Assembly (NCBI GenBank): GCA_937951955.1
Contig: CALGAD010000016.1
Span: forward strand, 1 to 64,000
Source: an uncultured Bacillaceae bacterium
Lineage (GTDB): Bacteria; Bacillota; Bacilli; Bacillales; Caldibacillaceae
DNA: 64,000 nt
Direction: 5' to 3'
Both the position numbers and the translations under genes were made by a program. This document shows positions 16,993 to 25,607 of the stretch, piece by piece. How positions within the stretch are numbered: position 1 is the first letter of the stretch; each line of letters begins with the position of its first letter. The notes beneath the pieces were generated by a model, which saw nothing but the letters and a program-made list of their open reading frames with translations, searched no databases and was not told where the DNA came from.

Positions 16993-17529
16993 TTGATTAC
17001 TCGAAAAAATTTCACTATGTTATTTAACTCCATCATGTTAATTTTTGCCATCTTTCTCGGAAGTGGCGATGTGACGAAAGCGATCACGACAAACAATTCG
17101 GCCGATGAGGAATTGCGGACGTTTACGATTATTTTACAGTCTGTGTATTTAGATGGTGAAGTGAGCGAAGAAACCGTCGTGCACCACGGGACAACATTAA
17201 AGGAACAACTTGATTATTATCAAGACCGGGGCTGGGAGATTGTGCAGCTAGAACCAGGGCAACTCGTTTTTAAAAAATATGTTCAGGATATATCGCCGTT
17301 ATTAAAGGTAAATGGATATTTCGGTCTCGGTCAAGACGGGACGCTGTCCACTTTTCACGGTAAACCGGAAGAGCAAAACATTATCCAGTCATTTTTTCAA
17401 ATCGATATTGATAAACTGGAAACACGGATGCAGGAGGAATTAGCTAAAGGCATTCCGGTACGCAATAAACAAGATTTTCTCCAAGTCCTGGAAACGTACA
17501 AGCAATATCGGATTGTTAAAGAATATTGA
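16993..17529 (+). CDS. bofC: BofC, forespore regulator of the sigma-K checkpoint
   Basis: Secreted forespore (sigma-G) protein that restrains SpoIVB and so delays pro-sigma-K processing. An N-terminal signal peptide (NFTMLFNSIMLIFAIFLGSG) is followed by a mature domain of about 150 residues. This includes the BofC N-terminal beta-grasp-like part (LRTFTIILQSVYLDGEVSEE) and the C-terminal GYFGLGQDGTLSTFHG region. About 178 residues, as expected. TTG 16993 is 7-8 bases after AGGGGTG; a GTG at 16984 overlaps that site. With spoIVFAB and sigK it makes most of the checkpoint present here. Confidence 0.88.
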   Translation: MITRKNFTMLFNSIMLIFAIFLGSGDVTKAITTNNSADEELRTFTIILQSVYLDGEVSEETVVHHGTTLKEQLDYYQDRGWEIVQLEPGQLVFKKYVQDISPLLKVNGYFGLGQDGTLSTFHGKPEEQNIIQSFFQIDIDKLETRMQEELAKGIPVRNKQDFLQVLETYKQYRIVKEY

Positions 17530-17539
17530 TTAGAGGAAG

Positions 17540-17576
17540 TTGTGAAATTATGAACTAATTGTGAAATATTTCACAA
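17540..17576. promoter_or_regulatory. Rex (redox repressor) operators upstream of adhE
   Basis: TTGTGAAATATTTCACAA (17559-17576) is a perfect 18-bp palindrome matching the Rex consensus. A second, imperfect copy TTGTGAAATTATGAACTA starts 19 bp upstream (17540). Rex is an NADH-sensing repressor of fermentation genes in Bacillota, which fits the adhE gene downstream. Confidence 0.88.
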
Positions 17577-17581
17577 ACATA

Positions 17582-17609
17582 TTGAATCCTTGTTATTTAA
17601 AGTTATAAT
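17582..17609 (+). promoter_or_regulatory. adhE promoter
   Basis: TTGAAT (17582-17587), 16-bp spacer, TATAAT (17604-17609). The -35 box starts 6 bp after the Rex palindrome, placed for steric repression. Transcription from here would give a leader of about 245 nt. Confidence 0.65.
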
Positions 17610-17615
17610 AAAGGT

Positions 17616-17861
17616 AAATAGAATATATTCGATTTAGCGAAAAAAATCACGGAATTGGTAAAACATTTATTTTTTTGATAGTAGAGGGTCATAAAAAGGC
17701 TAACAGGGTCAATAAATGTCCCGAAAGTTTTTTCAATCAAATGAATCTATACTACTTTTCTATACTATGCATCAAATTTATTGAAAAAAGAAACATGTTT
17801 TGTGAATTACAAAACTATTCGGGACAGGGTTGACCTTAAGATAAATAAAGGAGGAATATCA
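17616..17861 (+). other. Long adhE 5' leader with inverted repeat
   Basis: No gene lies here. TGTCCCGAA (17717-17725) pairs with TTCGGGACA (17818-17826), and flanking GGTCAA (17707) with TTGACC (17829) extends the helix, enclosing a loop of about 92 nt. AGGGTCA occurs twice, 20 bp apart (17685, 17705). The 3' arm ends about 27 bp before the adhE ATG, close to its ribosome binding site. Possible post-transcriptional control is inference. Confidence 0.5.
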
Positions 17862-20465
17862 ATGACGACAGCCGTAAAAGAAAAACAGAAACAGGAAACA
17901 CAAGTAAATGAAGTGGATGTGCTAGTGGAAAGAGGCAAAAAGGCTTTGCAAGAATTCATGCAGTATGATCAAGAACAAATTGATCACATTGTCAAAGAAA
18001 TGGCTCTTGCCGGGTTAAACAATCACATGCATTTAGCGAAAATGGCATATGAAGAAACAAAACGGGGTGTATACGAAGATAAGGTCATTAAAAACATTTT
18101 TGCCACCGAATATATTTACCACGGTATCAAATACGATAAAACGGTCGGCATTATCAGGGAAAACGATCATGAAGGAATCGTAGAAGTCGCCGAACCGGTA
18201 GGGGTTATCGCAGGTGTGACACCGGTGACGAATCCGACTTCAACGGTATTGTTTAAATCATTAATTTCGATCAAGACACGAAATCCGATAATTTTTGCCT
18301 TCCATCCTTCCGCCCAGGAATCGAGTAAAGAAGCTGCTAAAATCGTATTGGAAGCGGCGGTTAAGGCAGGTGCCCCGAAATATTGTGTGCAATGGATCGA
18401 AGAACCTGCTTTAGAAAAGACGAAATATTTAATGGAGCATCCAGGAACTTCATTAATTTTAGCAACAGGCGGATCGGGCATGGTTAAATCCGCTTATATG
18501 TCCGGTAAACCGGCATTAGGCGTTGGCCCGGGGAATGTTCCTTGCTATATTGAAAAAACAGCCAATATTAAAAGGGCTGTCAATGATTTAATCCTATCCA
18601 AAACCTTTGACAATGGCATGATCTGCGCTTCTGAACAGGCGGTGATCATCGATGAAGAGATTTATGAACAGGTAAAACAAGAGTTAACCAATAGCGGCTG
18701 TTACTTTTTAACGAAAGAAGAAAAAGCGAAAGTGGCCAGAACGGTCATTAATGAAAAAACCGGATCCGTCAATCCTGCGATTGTCGGTCAGCCAGCAGCA
18801 AAAATCGCCGCGATGGCCGGTGTTAAAGTGCCGGAAGATACGAAAATCTTGATTGCCGAGACACAAACGGTCGGTCCAGAAGAACCGTTATCCCGGGAAA
18901 AATTAAGTCCTGTTCTGGCTTGCTACAAAGTGAAAAATGCCGAAGAGGGCATCCAGCGGGCGGTAGAGATGATCGAGTTCGGCGGAAAAGGTCACTCGGC
19001 TGTCATTCATTCCGAAAATAAAGACGTGATTTACAAGTATAGCAATCGCGTGAAAGCGTGCCGGGTAATTGTCAATCAGCCTTCATCCCAGGGAGCGATT
19101 GGCGATATTTACAACGCCTATATTCCATCACTAACACTTGGTTGCGGTACCTTTGGGGGAAACTCCGTATCCACAAACGTTGGGACTACCCATCTCATTA
19201 ATAGGAAAATCATGGCAAAACGCCGCGTGAATATGCAGTGGTTTAAAGTACCGCCCCGAATTTACTTTGAAAAAGGGTCCACCCAATATTTAGAAAAAAT
19301 GCCGGATATTTCAAAAGCATTCATCGTAACCGACGAGAGCATGGTCGAGCTCGGATATGTCGATAAAGTTTTATATTATTTAAGAAAACGCCGCGACTAT
19401 GTCCATAGTAAAATTTTCACCGATGTCGAACCGGATCCATCCGTGGAAACGGTCATGAACGGTGTAGAAATGATGTTCGATTTTGAACCGGATGTCATTA
19501 TTGCCCTCGGTGGAGGTTCCGTCATGGATGCAGCGAAAGGAATGTGGCTATTTTACGAACATCCAGAAATTGAATTTAATGGGGCAAGACAGAAGTTTAT
19601 GGATATTCGCAAACGGGTTTACAAATTCCCGAAACTCGGTAAAAAAGCGAAACTCGTCTGTATCCCGACGACATCCGGTACCGGCTCGGAAGTAACGTCC
19701 TTCTCCGTCATTACCGATAAAGATTTAGATATCAAATACCCGCTGGCAGACTATGAGCTGACACCCGATGTGGCCATTGTTGATCCCGATTTCGTCATGT
19801 CGGTGCCGAAAACAGTTACAGCGGATACGGGAATGGACGTGCTGACCCACGCAATCGAGGCGTATGTGTCGAATATGGCCAATGATTATACGGACGGTCT
19901 TGCATTAAAAGCGATTCAGCTCACCTTTGAATATTTACCAAGAGCCTATCAAAATGGTCAGGATGAACTGGCCCGGGAGAAAATGCACAATGCATCGACG
20001 ATTGCCGGTATGGCCTTTACAAATGCATTTCTCGGCATCAATCACAGCATCGCCCATAAACTCGGCGCGGCCTTTGGGATTCCCCATGGTCGGGTAAATG
20101 CAATCTTGATGCCCCACGTCATTCGCTATAATGCGGAAAAACCGAAGAAATTCGCAACATTTCCAAAGTACGAGCATTTCATTGCGGATAAGCGCTATGC
20201 CGAAATTGCGAGATTCCTCGGGCTTCCGGCAAGTACAACAGAGGAAGGGGTTAACAGTCTTATCAAAGCCGTGATCGATTTAGCAAAATCCCTCGATATC
20301 AAAATGAGCCTAAAAGAGCAGGGAGTAACGAAAGAAGAATTAGAGGCGAACATTAAAGTATTGGCCGAAAGAGCTTTCGAAGATCAATGTACAACCGCCA
20401 ATCCGAAACTTCCGTTAATTTCCGATCTCGAAAATATCATTCGCCAAGCTTATAAAGGAGTATAA
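17862..20465 (+). CDS. adhE: Bifunctional acetaldehyde-CoA/alcohol dehydrogenase AdhE
   Basis: Converts acetyl-CoA to acetaldehyde and then ethanol, regenerating two NAD+ in fermentation; forms spirosomes in the cytosol. 867 residues in two halves. The N-terminal CoA-acylating aldehyde dehydrogenase (about 1-440) has its catalytic Cys in DNGMICASEQAV. The C-terminal iron alcohol dehydrogenase (about 450-867) has GGGSVMDAAKG for NAD and metal ligands in HAIEAYVS and GINHSIAHKLGAAFGIPHG. ATG 17862 follows AAAGGAGG; upstream in-frame codons from 17781 lack a site. The gene is inserted between bofC and ruvA relative to B. subtilis, which lacks AdhE, so it is an accessory fermentation unit. Confidence 0.97.
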   Translation: MTTAVKEKQKQETQVNEVDVLVERGKKALQEFMQYDQEQIDHIVKEMALAGLNNHMHLAKMAYEETKRGVYEDKVIKNIFATEYIYHGIKYDKTVGIIRENDHEGIVEVAEPVGVIAGVTPVTNPTSTVLFKSLISIKTRNPIIFAFHPSAQESSKEAAKIVLEAAVKAGAPKYCVQWIEEPALEKTKYLMEHPGTSLILATGGSGMVKSAYMSGKPALGVGPGNVPCYIEKTANIKRAVNDLILSKTFDNGMICASEQAVIIDEEIYEQVKQELTNSGCYFLTKEEKAKVARTVINEKTGSVNPAIVGQPAAKIAAMAGVKVPEDTKILIAETQTVGPEEPLSREKLSPVLACYKVKNAEEGIQRAVEMIEFGGKGHSAVIHSENKDVIYKYSNRVKACRVIVNQPSSQGAIGDIYNAYIPSLTLGCGTFGGNSVSTNVGTTHLINRKIMAKRRVNMQWFKVPPRIYFEKGSTQYLEKMPDISKAFIVTDESMVELGYVDKVLYYLRKRRDYVHSKIFTDVEPDPSVETVMNGVEMMFDFEPDVIIALGGGSVMDAAKGMWLFYEHPEIEFNGARQKFMDIRKRVYKFPKLGKKAKLVCIPTTSGTGSEVTSFSVITDKDLDIKYPLADYELTPDVAIVDPDFVMSVPKTVTADTGMDVLTHAIEAYVSNMANDYTDGLALKAIQLTFEYLPRAYQNGQDELAREKMHNASTIAGMAFTNAFLGINHSIAHKLGAAFGIPHGRVNAILMPHVIRYNAEKPKKFATFPKYEHFIADKRYAEIARFLGLPASTTEEGVNSLIKAVIDLAKSLDIKMSLKEQGVTKEELEANIKVLAERAFEDQCTTANPKLPLISDLENIIRQAYKGV

Positions 20466-20482
20466 ATATTTTTTGATTATTC

Positions 20483-20518
20483 AAGCACCGGATTCCAGGC
20501 TGAATCCGGTGCTTTTTA
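20483..20518 (+). terminator. Terminator after adhE
   Basis: AAGCACCGGATTC - CAGGCT - GAATCCGGTGCTTTTT: perfect 12-bp stem and T run. Confidence 0.95.
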
Positions 20519-20664
20519 TTTTAAAAAACTATTTTCATAAACAAAATGGCCGCTAATTTCTAATGATCCTATCAAATTTACTAGTACGAGATTGTCCCGC
20601 CTGTTCGTTTTCCCATTAAATTGTGATAAAATGGTAATCAGCATGAAAGAGGAGAGAAGAAACA

Positions 20665-21258
20665 TTGTATGAATATATTACCGGCACGATCGAATATATT
20701 TGTCCGGAATACATCGTTTTAGATCATAACGGGATTGGCTATCAAATCATCACGCCCAATCCGTATAAATTTAAAATGGACGGTAATGTCCAGAAAGTGT
20801 TTACGTATTTGCACGTCCGGGAAGATGCCCATACGTTATATGGGTTTTTAACACGAGAAGAAAAAGCCTTTTTCTTAAAATTAATTAATGTATCGGGTAT
20901 TGGTCCCAAAAGTGCTCTGGCAATACTGGCTTCCGGTTCACCGGAGCAAATTGCCACGGCCATCGAACAGGAAAATGAAAAACTATTAACGACGTTTCCG
21001 GGAGTCGGGAAGAAAACCGCCCGGCAAATGATTTTGGACTTGAAAGGGAAACTGGCGGAATTCCAGCCCCTAACGGTTGATGATTCGGCCAGTGCAGAAG
21101 CTGATACTGACAATCGTGAATTGGCAGAAGCGCTACTCGCCCTGGAATCGTTAGGTTATTCATATAGAGAAATCCAACGGGTCAAACCGATTTTGCAAAA
21201 GGAAAAATTATCGGTGGATGAATATATTAAATTAGCATTGCAACATTTTATTTCATAG
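20665..21258 (+). CDS. ruvA: Holliday junction DNA helicase subunit RuvA
   Basis: Tetrameric junction-binding subunit that directs RuvB branch migration. 197 residues: N-terminal OB fold (YEYITGTIEYICPEYIVLDH), then two helix-hairpin-helix motifs (VSGIGPKSALAIL about 74-86, FPGVGKKTARQMI about 110-122). A flexible acidic linker and C-terminal RuvB-binding three-helix domain follow. TTG start with GAGGAG 10 bases upstream. ruvB follows after 12 bp. Confidence 0.96.
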   Translation: MYEYITGTIEYICPEYIVLDHNGIGYQIITPNPYKFKMDGNVQKVFTYLHVREDAHTLYGFLTREEKAFFLKLINVSGIGPKSALAILASGSPEQIATAIEQENEKLLTTFPGVGKKTARQMILDLKGKLAEFQPLTVDDSASAEADTDNRELAEALLALESLGYSYREIQRVKPILQKEKLSVDEYIKLALQHFIS

Positions 21259-21270
21259 AGGGGGATGAAT

Positions 21271-22287
21271 GTGACAGAAGCTGAAAGAATCGTTTCCGAA
21301 CAGGCCGATCCTGAAGATTTATCGCTGGAACCATCTTTACGCCCCCGCTATTTACAGCAATATATCGGCCAGGAAAGAGTCAAGGAACAGTTGAAAATAT
21401 TTATTGAAGCGGCAAAAATGCGGCAAGAATCGCTCGATCACGTGTTATTATACGGTCCTCCCGGTCTCGGGAAAACGACTCTGGCAACGATCATCGCCAA
21501 TGAAATGGGAGTGGGAATCCGGACAACTTCCGGACCGGCTATCGAACGGCCCGGGGATTTAGCGGCAATCTTAACGGCCATTGAACCGGGCGATGTTTTG
21601 TTTATCGATGAAATCCATCGTTTATCGGTAGCAGTTGAAGAAGTACTGTATCCCGCGATGGAAGATTTTTGCATCGATATTGTTATCGGCAAAGGCCCCA
21701 GTGCCCGTTCGATCCGTCTCGATTTACCCCCGTTTACCCTGGTAGGGGCAACAACCCGGGCCGGATCTTTGTCCGCCCCCTTGCGCGATCGTTTTGGTGT
21801 CATCAGTCGCCTCGATTACTACCGGATGGAAGAACTGACGGAAATCGTGCAACGAACGGCTGGTATTTTAGATACGGAAATTGATGAGGAGGCGGCAAGA
21901 GAGATCGCCTCCCGGTCACGGGGAACTCCCCGGATCGCAAACCGCTTGCTTCGCCGCGTTCGGGATTATGCCCAGGTCAAGGGAGACGGCAAAATCACCC
22001 GTGATCTGGCGAAAAAAGCTCTCGATGCGATGCGGGTAGATAAACGCGGACTTGACGATATTGATCATAAACTTCTTTTAGGAATCATTGAAAAATTTCA
22101 CGGCGGTCCGGTAGGTCTCGAGACCCTTGCGGCAACGATCGGTGAAGAGGCTGGAACGATTGAAGACGTGTATGAACCGTATTTATTGCAAATCGGTTTC
22201 TTGCAGCGGACGCCGCGCGGGAGAATCGTAACGCGGGACGTTTACGAACATTTCCAAATGGAGGTTCCGAAGAAATGGCAGGACTAG
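21271..22287 (+). CDS. ruvB: Holliday junction DNA helicase motor RuvB
   Basis: AAA+ hexameric motor for branch migration. Walker A YGPPGLGKTTLA, Walker B FIDEIHRL, sensor-1 GATTRAG, arginine finger region LRDRFG, and C-terminal winged-helix domain (GTIEDVYEPYLLQIGFLQRTPRGR). About 338 residues. GTG 21271 is 7 bases from AGAGGGGG; ATG 21265 touches it. The 3' end overlaps the next small membrane gene by 13 bp. Confidence 0.97.
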   Translation: MTEAERIVSEQADPEDLSLEPSLRPRYLQQYIGQERVKEQLKIFIEAAKMRQESLDHVLLYGPPGLGKTTLATIIANEMGVGIRTTSGPAIERPGDLAAILTAIEPGDVLFIDEIHRLSVAVEEVLYPAMEDFCIDIVIGKGPSARSIRLDLPPFTLVGATTRAGSLSAPLRDRFGVISRLDYYRMEELTEIVQRTAGILDTEIDEEAAREIASRSRGTPRIANRLLRRVRDYAQVKGDGKITRDLAKKALDAMRVDKRGLDDIDHKLLLGIIEKFHGGPVGLETLAATIGEEAGTIEDVYEPYLLQIGFLQRTPRGRIVTRDVYEHFQMEVPKKWQD

Positions 22288-22481
22288 GTAAAATATTGAT
22301 GGGAATCGGTGGTATTCTATTACTAATCGGTTTTCTCATGCAATTTACCAATTTCGGTAAACTTCCCGGGGATATTATTATCCGCAAAGGAAGCTTTACC
22401 TTTTATTTTCCGCTTGCCACTTCAATTTTACTGAGCGTACTGCTCACGTTAATTTTATTTTTTATTAGTAGATTTAAATAA
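22275..22481 (+). CDS. DUF2905 small membrane protein
   Basis: 68 residues with two hydrophobic segments (KILMGIGGILLLIGFLMQF and FPLATSILLSVLLTLILFFI) around a short polar loop (NFGKLPGDIIIRKGSFTFYF), which is the DUF2905 signature. Function unknown. It overlaps ruvB and lies 13 bp before queA, so it is translated within the ruvAB-queA-tgt operon. Confidence 0.85.
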   Translation: MAGLGKILMGIGGILLLIGFLMQFTNFGKLPGDIIIRKGSFTFYFPLATSILLSVLLTLILFFISRFK

Positions 22482-22494
22482 AGATGGTGGTTAA

Positions 22495-23523
22495 ATGAAA
22501 GTAGACGATTTTGACTATGTGTTACCGGAAGAATTGATTGCCCAGACGCCGCTTCCGGATCGGGAGAAAAGCCGGTTAATGGTACTGGATCGGCAAACGG
22601 GGGCAATCAAACATCATATTTTCTCAGATATCATCGACTATTTACAACCGGGCGATTGTCTCGTATTAAATGATACGAAAGTGTTGCCCGCCCGACTCTT
22701 TGGTGAAAAGAAGGATACGGGAGCCCATGTTGAAGTATTGCTATTAAAGCAATTGTCCGGTGATCGGTGGGAAACATTGGTAAAACCGGCGAAGCGAATC
22801 AAGAAAGGCACGATTGTCGAATTTGGTGATGGCCGCTTGCAGGCGGAATGCGTCGATATCCTTGACTATGGCGGCCGGATTTTTGAATTTCATTATGAAG
22901 GAATTTTTTATGAAATTCTCAATCAACTCGGGGAAATGCCTTTACCCCCATATATTCATGAAAAATTAGACGATCGCGATCGCTATCAAACGGTGTACGC
23001 ACGGGAGGAAGGCTCCGCGGCAGCACCGACGGCAGGTCTCCATTTTACAGAAGAATTGCTTGAAAAAATCCGGCAAAAAGGGGTCCATATCGCATTTATA
23101 ACCCTTCATGTCGGTTTAGGAACATTTCGACCTGTGAAAGTGGAAAATTTAGAAGAGCATGAAATGCATGCGGAATTTTATCATATGGACGAAGAAACTG
23201 CCGAATTGTTAAACCGCGTGAAAAAGGCGGGGGGACGTATCATCCCTGTCGGCACAACTTCGACAAGAACGCTCGAGACGATCGCAACGAATCATAACGG
23301 AACGTTTGTTGCGGAAAGCGGCTGGACAGATATTTTTATTTACCCCGGTTATGAATTTAAAGCGATCGATGGATTGATTACGAATTTCCATTTGCCGAAA
23401 TCTACGTTAATCATGTTAGTGAGCGCCTTTGCCGGCAGAGAAAAGGTGCTTGAAGCCTATCGAACGGCAGTGCAGGAACGCTATCGCTTTTTTAGTTTCG
23501 GCGATGCGATGTTTATTAAATAG
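22495..23523 (+). CDS. queA: tRNA preQ1(34) S-adenosylmethionine ribosyltransferase-isomerase QueA
   Basis: Makes epoxyqueuosine in the anticodon wobble position by transferring and rearranging ribosyl from SAM. 342 residues. Family motifs: DFDYVLPEELIAQTPLPDR at the N-terminus, VLNDTKVLPARL, EEGSAAAPTAGLHFT, HVGLGTFRPV and GTTSTRTLE. Located just before tgt, the preceding enzyme of the queuosine pathway. Confidence 0.97.
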   Translation: MKVDDFDYVLPEELIAQTPLPDREKSRLMVLDRQTGAIKHHIFSDIIDYLQPGDCLVLNDTKVLPARLFGEKKDTGAHVEVLLLKQLSGDRWETLVKPAKRIKKGTIVEFGDGRLQAECVDILDYGGRIFEFHYEGIFYEILNQLGEMPLPPYIHEKLDDRDRYQTVYAREEGSAAAPTAGLHFTEELLEKIRQKGVHIAFITLHVGLGTFRPVKVENLEEHEMHAEFYHMDEETAELLNRVKKAGGRIIPVGTTSTRTLETIATNHNGTFVAESGWTDIFIYPGYEFKAIDGLITNFHLPKSTLIMLVSAFAGREKVLEAYRTAVQERYRFFSFGDAMFIK

Positions 23524-23610
23524 TCATTTTTTCCACGCTAAAAATTGCTTTATCCAGGAGAATTCATTATAATCGACAAATGAGAGTCAGCACAGGAAGG
23601 TGAAGCAGCA

Positions 23611-24750
23611 TTGACTGCCATATCATATGAATTAATTAAAACGGAAAAACATACGGGAGCACGGCTCGGTATCTTACATACGCCCCATGGTTCTTACGAA
23701 ACACCGATGTTTATGCCCGTCGGTACGCTGGCAACAGTGAAAACAATGGCGCCGGAAGAATTGAAGGAAATGGGTGCCGGTGTTATTTTGAGCAATACGT
23801 ATCATTTGTGGCTGCGTCCGGGGGAAGACATTGTGCAGGAAGCAGGCGGTCTCCATAAATTCATGAATTGGGATCAGGCGATTCTGACGGATTCCGGAGG
23901 CTTCCAGGTTTTTAGTTTGAGTAAATTCCGGAAAATTGAAGAAGAAGGAGTCCATTTCCGCAATCATTTAAATGGAGACAGGCTGTTTTTAACTCCAGAA
24001 AAATCGATTGAAATACAAAACGCCCTCGGAAGTGATATTATCATGGCCTTTGACGAATGCCCGCCCTATCCAGCGGAATACGATTATTTAAAACAATCCG
24101 TGGAAAGGACTACTCGCTGGGCGGAGCGCTGCTTGAAGGCCCATAAACGTCCTGAGGATCAAGGTTTATTCGGAATCGTCCAGGGCGGTGTTTATGAAGA
24201 TTTACGGAAGCAAAGTGCCCGGGAAATTACATCATTGGGTTTTGCCGGATATGCCGTTGGCGGTTTATCCGTCGGTGAACCGAAACATTTGATGAATGAG
24301 GTTCTCGAATACACGACACCGTTGCTGCCGGCGGACAAGCCCCGTTATTTAATGGGCGTTGGCTCCCCGGATTCATTGATCGATGGGGTCATTCGGGGCA
24401 TCGATATGTTTGACTGCGTTTTACCGACACGGATTGCCAGAAACGGAACATGCATGACATCCAAGGGGCGTCTCGTTGTCAAAAACGCCACATATGCCCG
24501 GGATTTCCGACCGCTTGATGAAAATTGCGATTGCTATACATGTCGAAATTATACGAGAGCCTATATCCGCCACTTGATACATACTAATGAAATTCTCGGA
24601 TTTCGATTATGTACTTATCATAATTTGTATTTTTTGATAAAATTAATGGAGCAAGTCCGCCAGGCGATTCGTGAGGATCGTTTGCTGGATTTCCGGGAAG
24701 AATTTTTCGAACAATACGGTTTCAATAAACCGAATGCGAAAAACTTCTGA
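23611..24750 (+). CDS. tgt: tRNA-guanine transglycosylase
   Basis: Exchanges guanine-34 for preQ1 in GUN-anticodon tRNAs. 379 residues. Substrate pocket Asp in TDSGGFQVFSL; GIVQGGVYEDLR; nucleophile region GIDMFDCVLPTRIARNGT; zinc ligands in DENCDCYTCRNYTRAYIRH plus the later His. TTG start; AGGAAGGTG upstream. Co-operonic with queA and yajC. Confidence 0.97.
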   Translation: MTAISYELIKTEKHTGARLGILHTPHGSYETPMFMPVGTLATVKTMAPEELKEMGAGVILSNTYHLWLRPGEDIVQEAGGLHKFMNWDQAILTDSGGFQVFSLSKFRKIEEEGVHFRNHLNGDRLFLTPEKSIEIQNALGSDIIMAFDECPPYPAEYDYLKQSVERTTRWAERCLKAHKRPEDQGLFGIVQGGVYEDLRKQSAREITSLGFAGYAVGGLSVGEPKHLMNEVLEYTTPLLPADKPRYLMGVGSPDSLIDGVIRGIDMFDCVLPTRIARNGTCMTSKGRLVVKNATYARDFRPLDENCDCYTCRNYTRAYIRHLIHTNEILGFRLCTYHNLYFLIKLMEQVRQAIREDRLLDFREEFFEQYGFNKPNAKNF

Positions 24751-24777
24751 TGATACTGGAGGAAAGGAGGAAGAACG

Positions 24778-25071
24778 ATGAATGATCCGATGATACAAAG
24801 TATTATTATGCTAGTCGTGATGTTTGCGATTTTTTATTTCTTATTAATTCGCCCGCAACAAAAACAACAAAAACAAGTGCGGCAAATGCAAGCCAATTTA
24901 GCTAAAGGGGATAAAGTCATCACGATCGGTGGCCTTCACGGAAAAATTGACTCTTTAGATGAAACGACCGTTGTCATCCGTTGCGGTGATGGTAGTCGCC
25001 TTACATACGATCGCACAGCTGTCCGTGAAGTTGTCCAAAAAGCGAACGAAAATCAAAATGGTGACAAGTAA
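24778..25071 (+). CDS. yajC: Preprotein translocase accessory subunit YajC
   Basis: Small membrane protein of the Sec holotranslocon, associated with SecDF. 97 residues: one membrane helix (IIMLVVMFAIFYFLLIRPQQ), then a conserved cytoplasmic part (GDKVITIGGLHGKI). It follows tgt and precedes a terminator. Confidence 0.95.
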   Translation: MNDPMIQSIIMLVVMFAIFYFLLIRPQQKQQKQVRQMQANLAKGDKVITIGGLHGKIDSLDETTVVIRCGDGSRLTYDRTAVREVVQKANENQNGDK

Positions 25072-25080
25072 TGCGTAAGA

Positions 25081-25107
25081 AAAGGCCGGAGAACTCCGGC
25101 CTTTTTA
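25081..25107. terminator. Bidirectional terminator between yajC and the minus-strand gene
   Basis: AAAGGCCGGAG - AA - CTCCGGCCTTTTT: 11-bp perfect stem. Flanking A and T tracts let it work for yajC and for the converging minus-strand gene. Confidence 0.92.
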
Positions 25108-25131
25108 TTTTGAACGACTCGATAATTCTCC

Positions 25132-25521
25132 TTATGAATCCCGGCGATTGCCTTGAGCAATATTGACACCAAGAATTGCTCCCATCATGATCGTCAAGTT
25201 AAAACAAAGATAATAAATGAGCTGATTTAAAGTAATCGGGGTATCATGGCCTAAATACTGGAAAGAGAAATTAATCAGCGTATAAAGCAGTCCCATGATT
25301 ATACCGATTAACCAGCCTTTTTCTTTTCCCTTTCCTCCGGCGATAAACCCGCCGATAAATAACACGATAAAAGAAATAATTGTAATCGCTAGTTGAAAAT
25401 CGTTTTCTTGTAAAGAAGTAAATCTTAATAACAATGAAAATAGCAAACTGACGATAGCCACGAATGCATAAATAATCGCCAGGCCGAAAAAAGCCGAACT
25501 GAATAAATTTCTCGTATCCAT
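25132..25521 (-). CDS. TIGR04086-type small membrane protein (YrzE-like)
   Basis: 129 residues with four hydrophobic segments, including AIIYAFVAIVSLLFSLLLRF, an IIGGFIAGG-type glycine turn (FIGGFIAGGKGKEKGW), and LIYYLCFNLTIMMGAILGVN. Matches the YrzE family by layout and by its position between yajC and spoVB. Function unknown. AGGAGG-type site lies upstream of the ATG. Confidence 0.75.
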   Translation of the reverse strand: MDTRNLFSSAFFGLAIIYAFVAIVSLLFSLLLRFTSLQENDFQLAITIISFIVLFIGGFIAGGKGKEKGWLIGIIMGLLYTLINFSFQYLGHDTPITLNQLIYYLCFNLTIMMGAILGVNIAQGNRRDS

Positions 25522-25607
25522 TGAATTCCTCCTTTTCTCCCCCTTCTCGCTAGTACAAGCATATTCACCCGAAATTGAAATTAGAAGAAAAATAGCTCAC
25601 GACTTGT

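Noticed and set aside
17796..17814. TTTTGTGAATTACAAAAC as a third Rex site
   Set aside because: Imperfect palindrome with wrong spacing between half-sites; lies in the transcribed leader.
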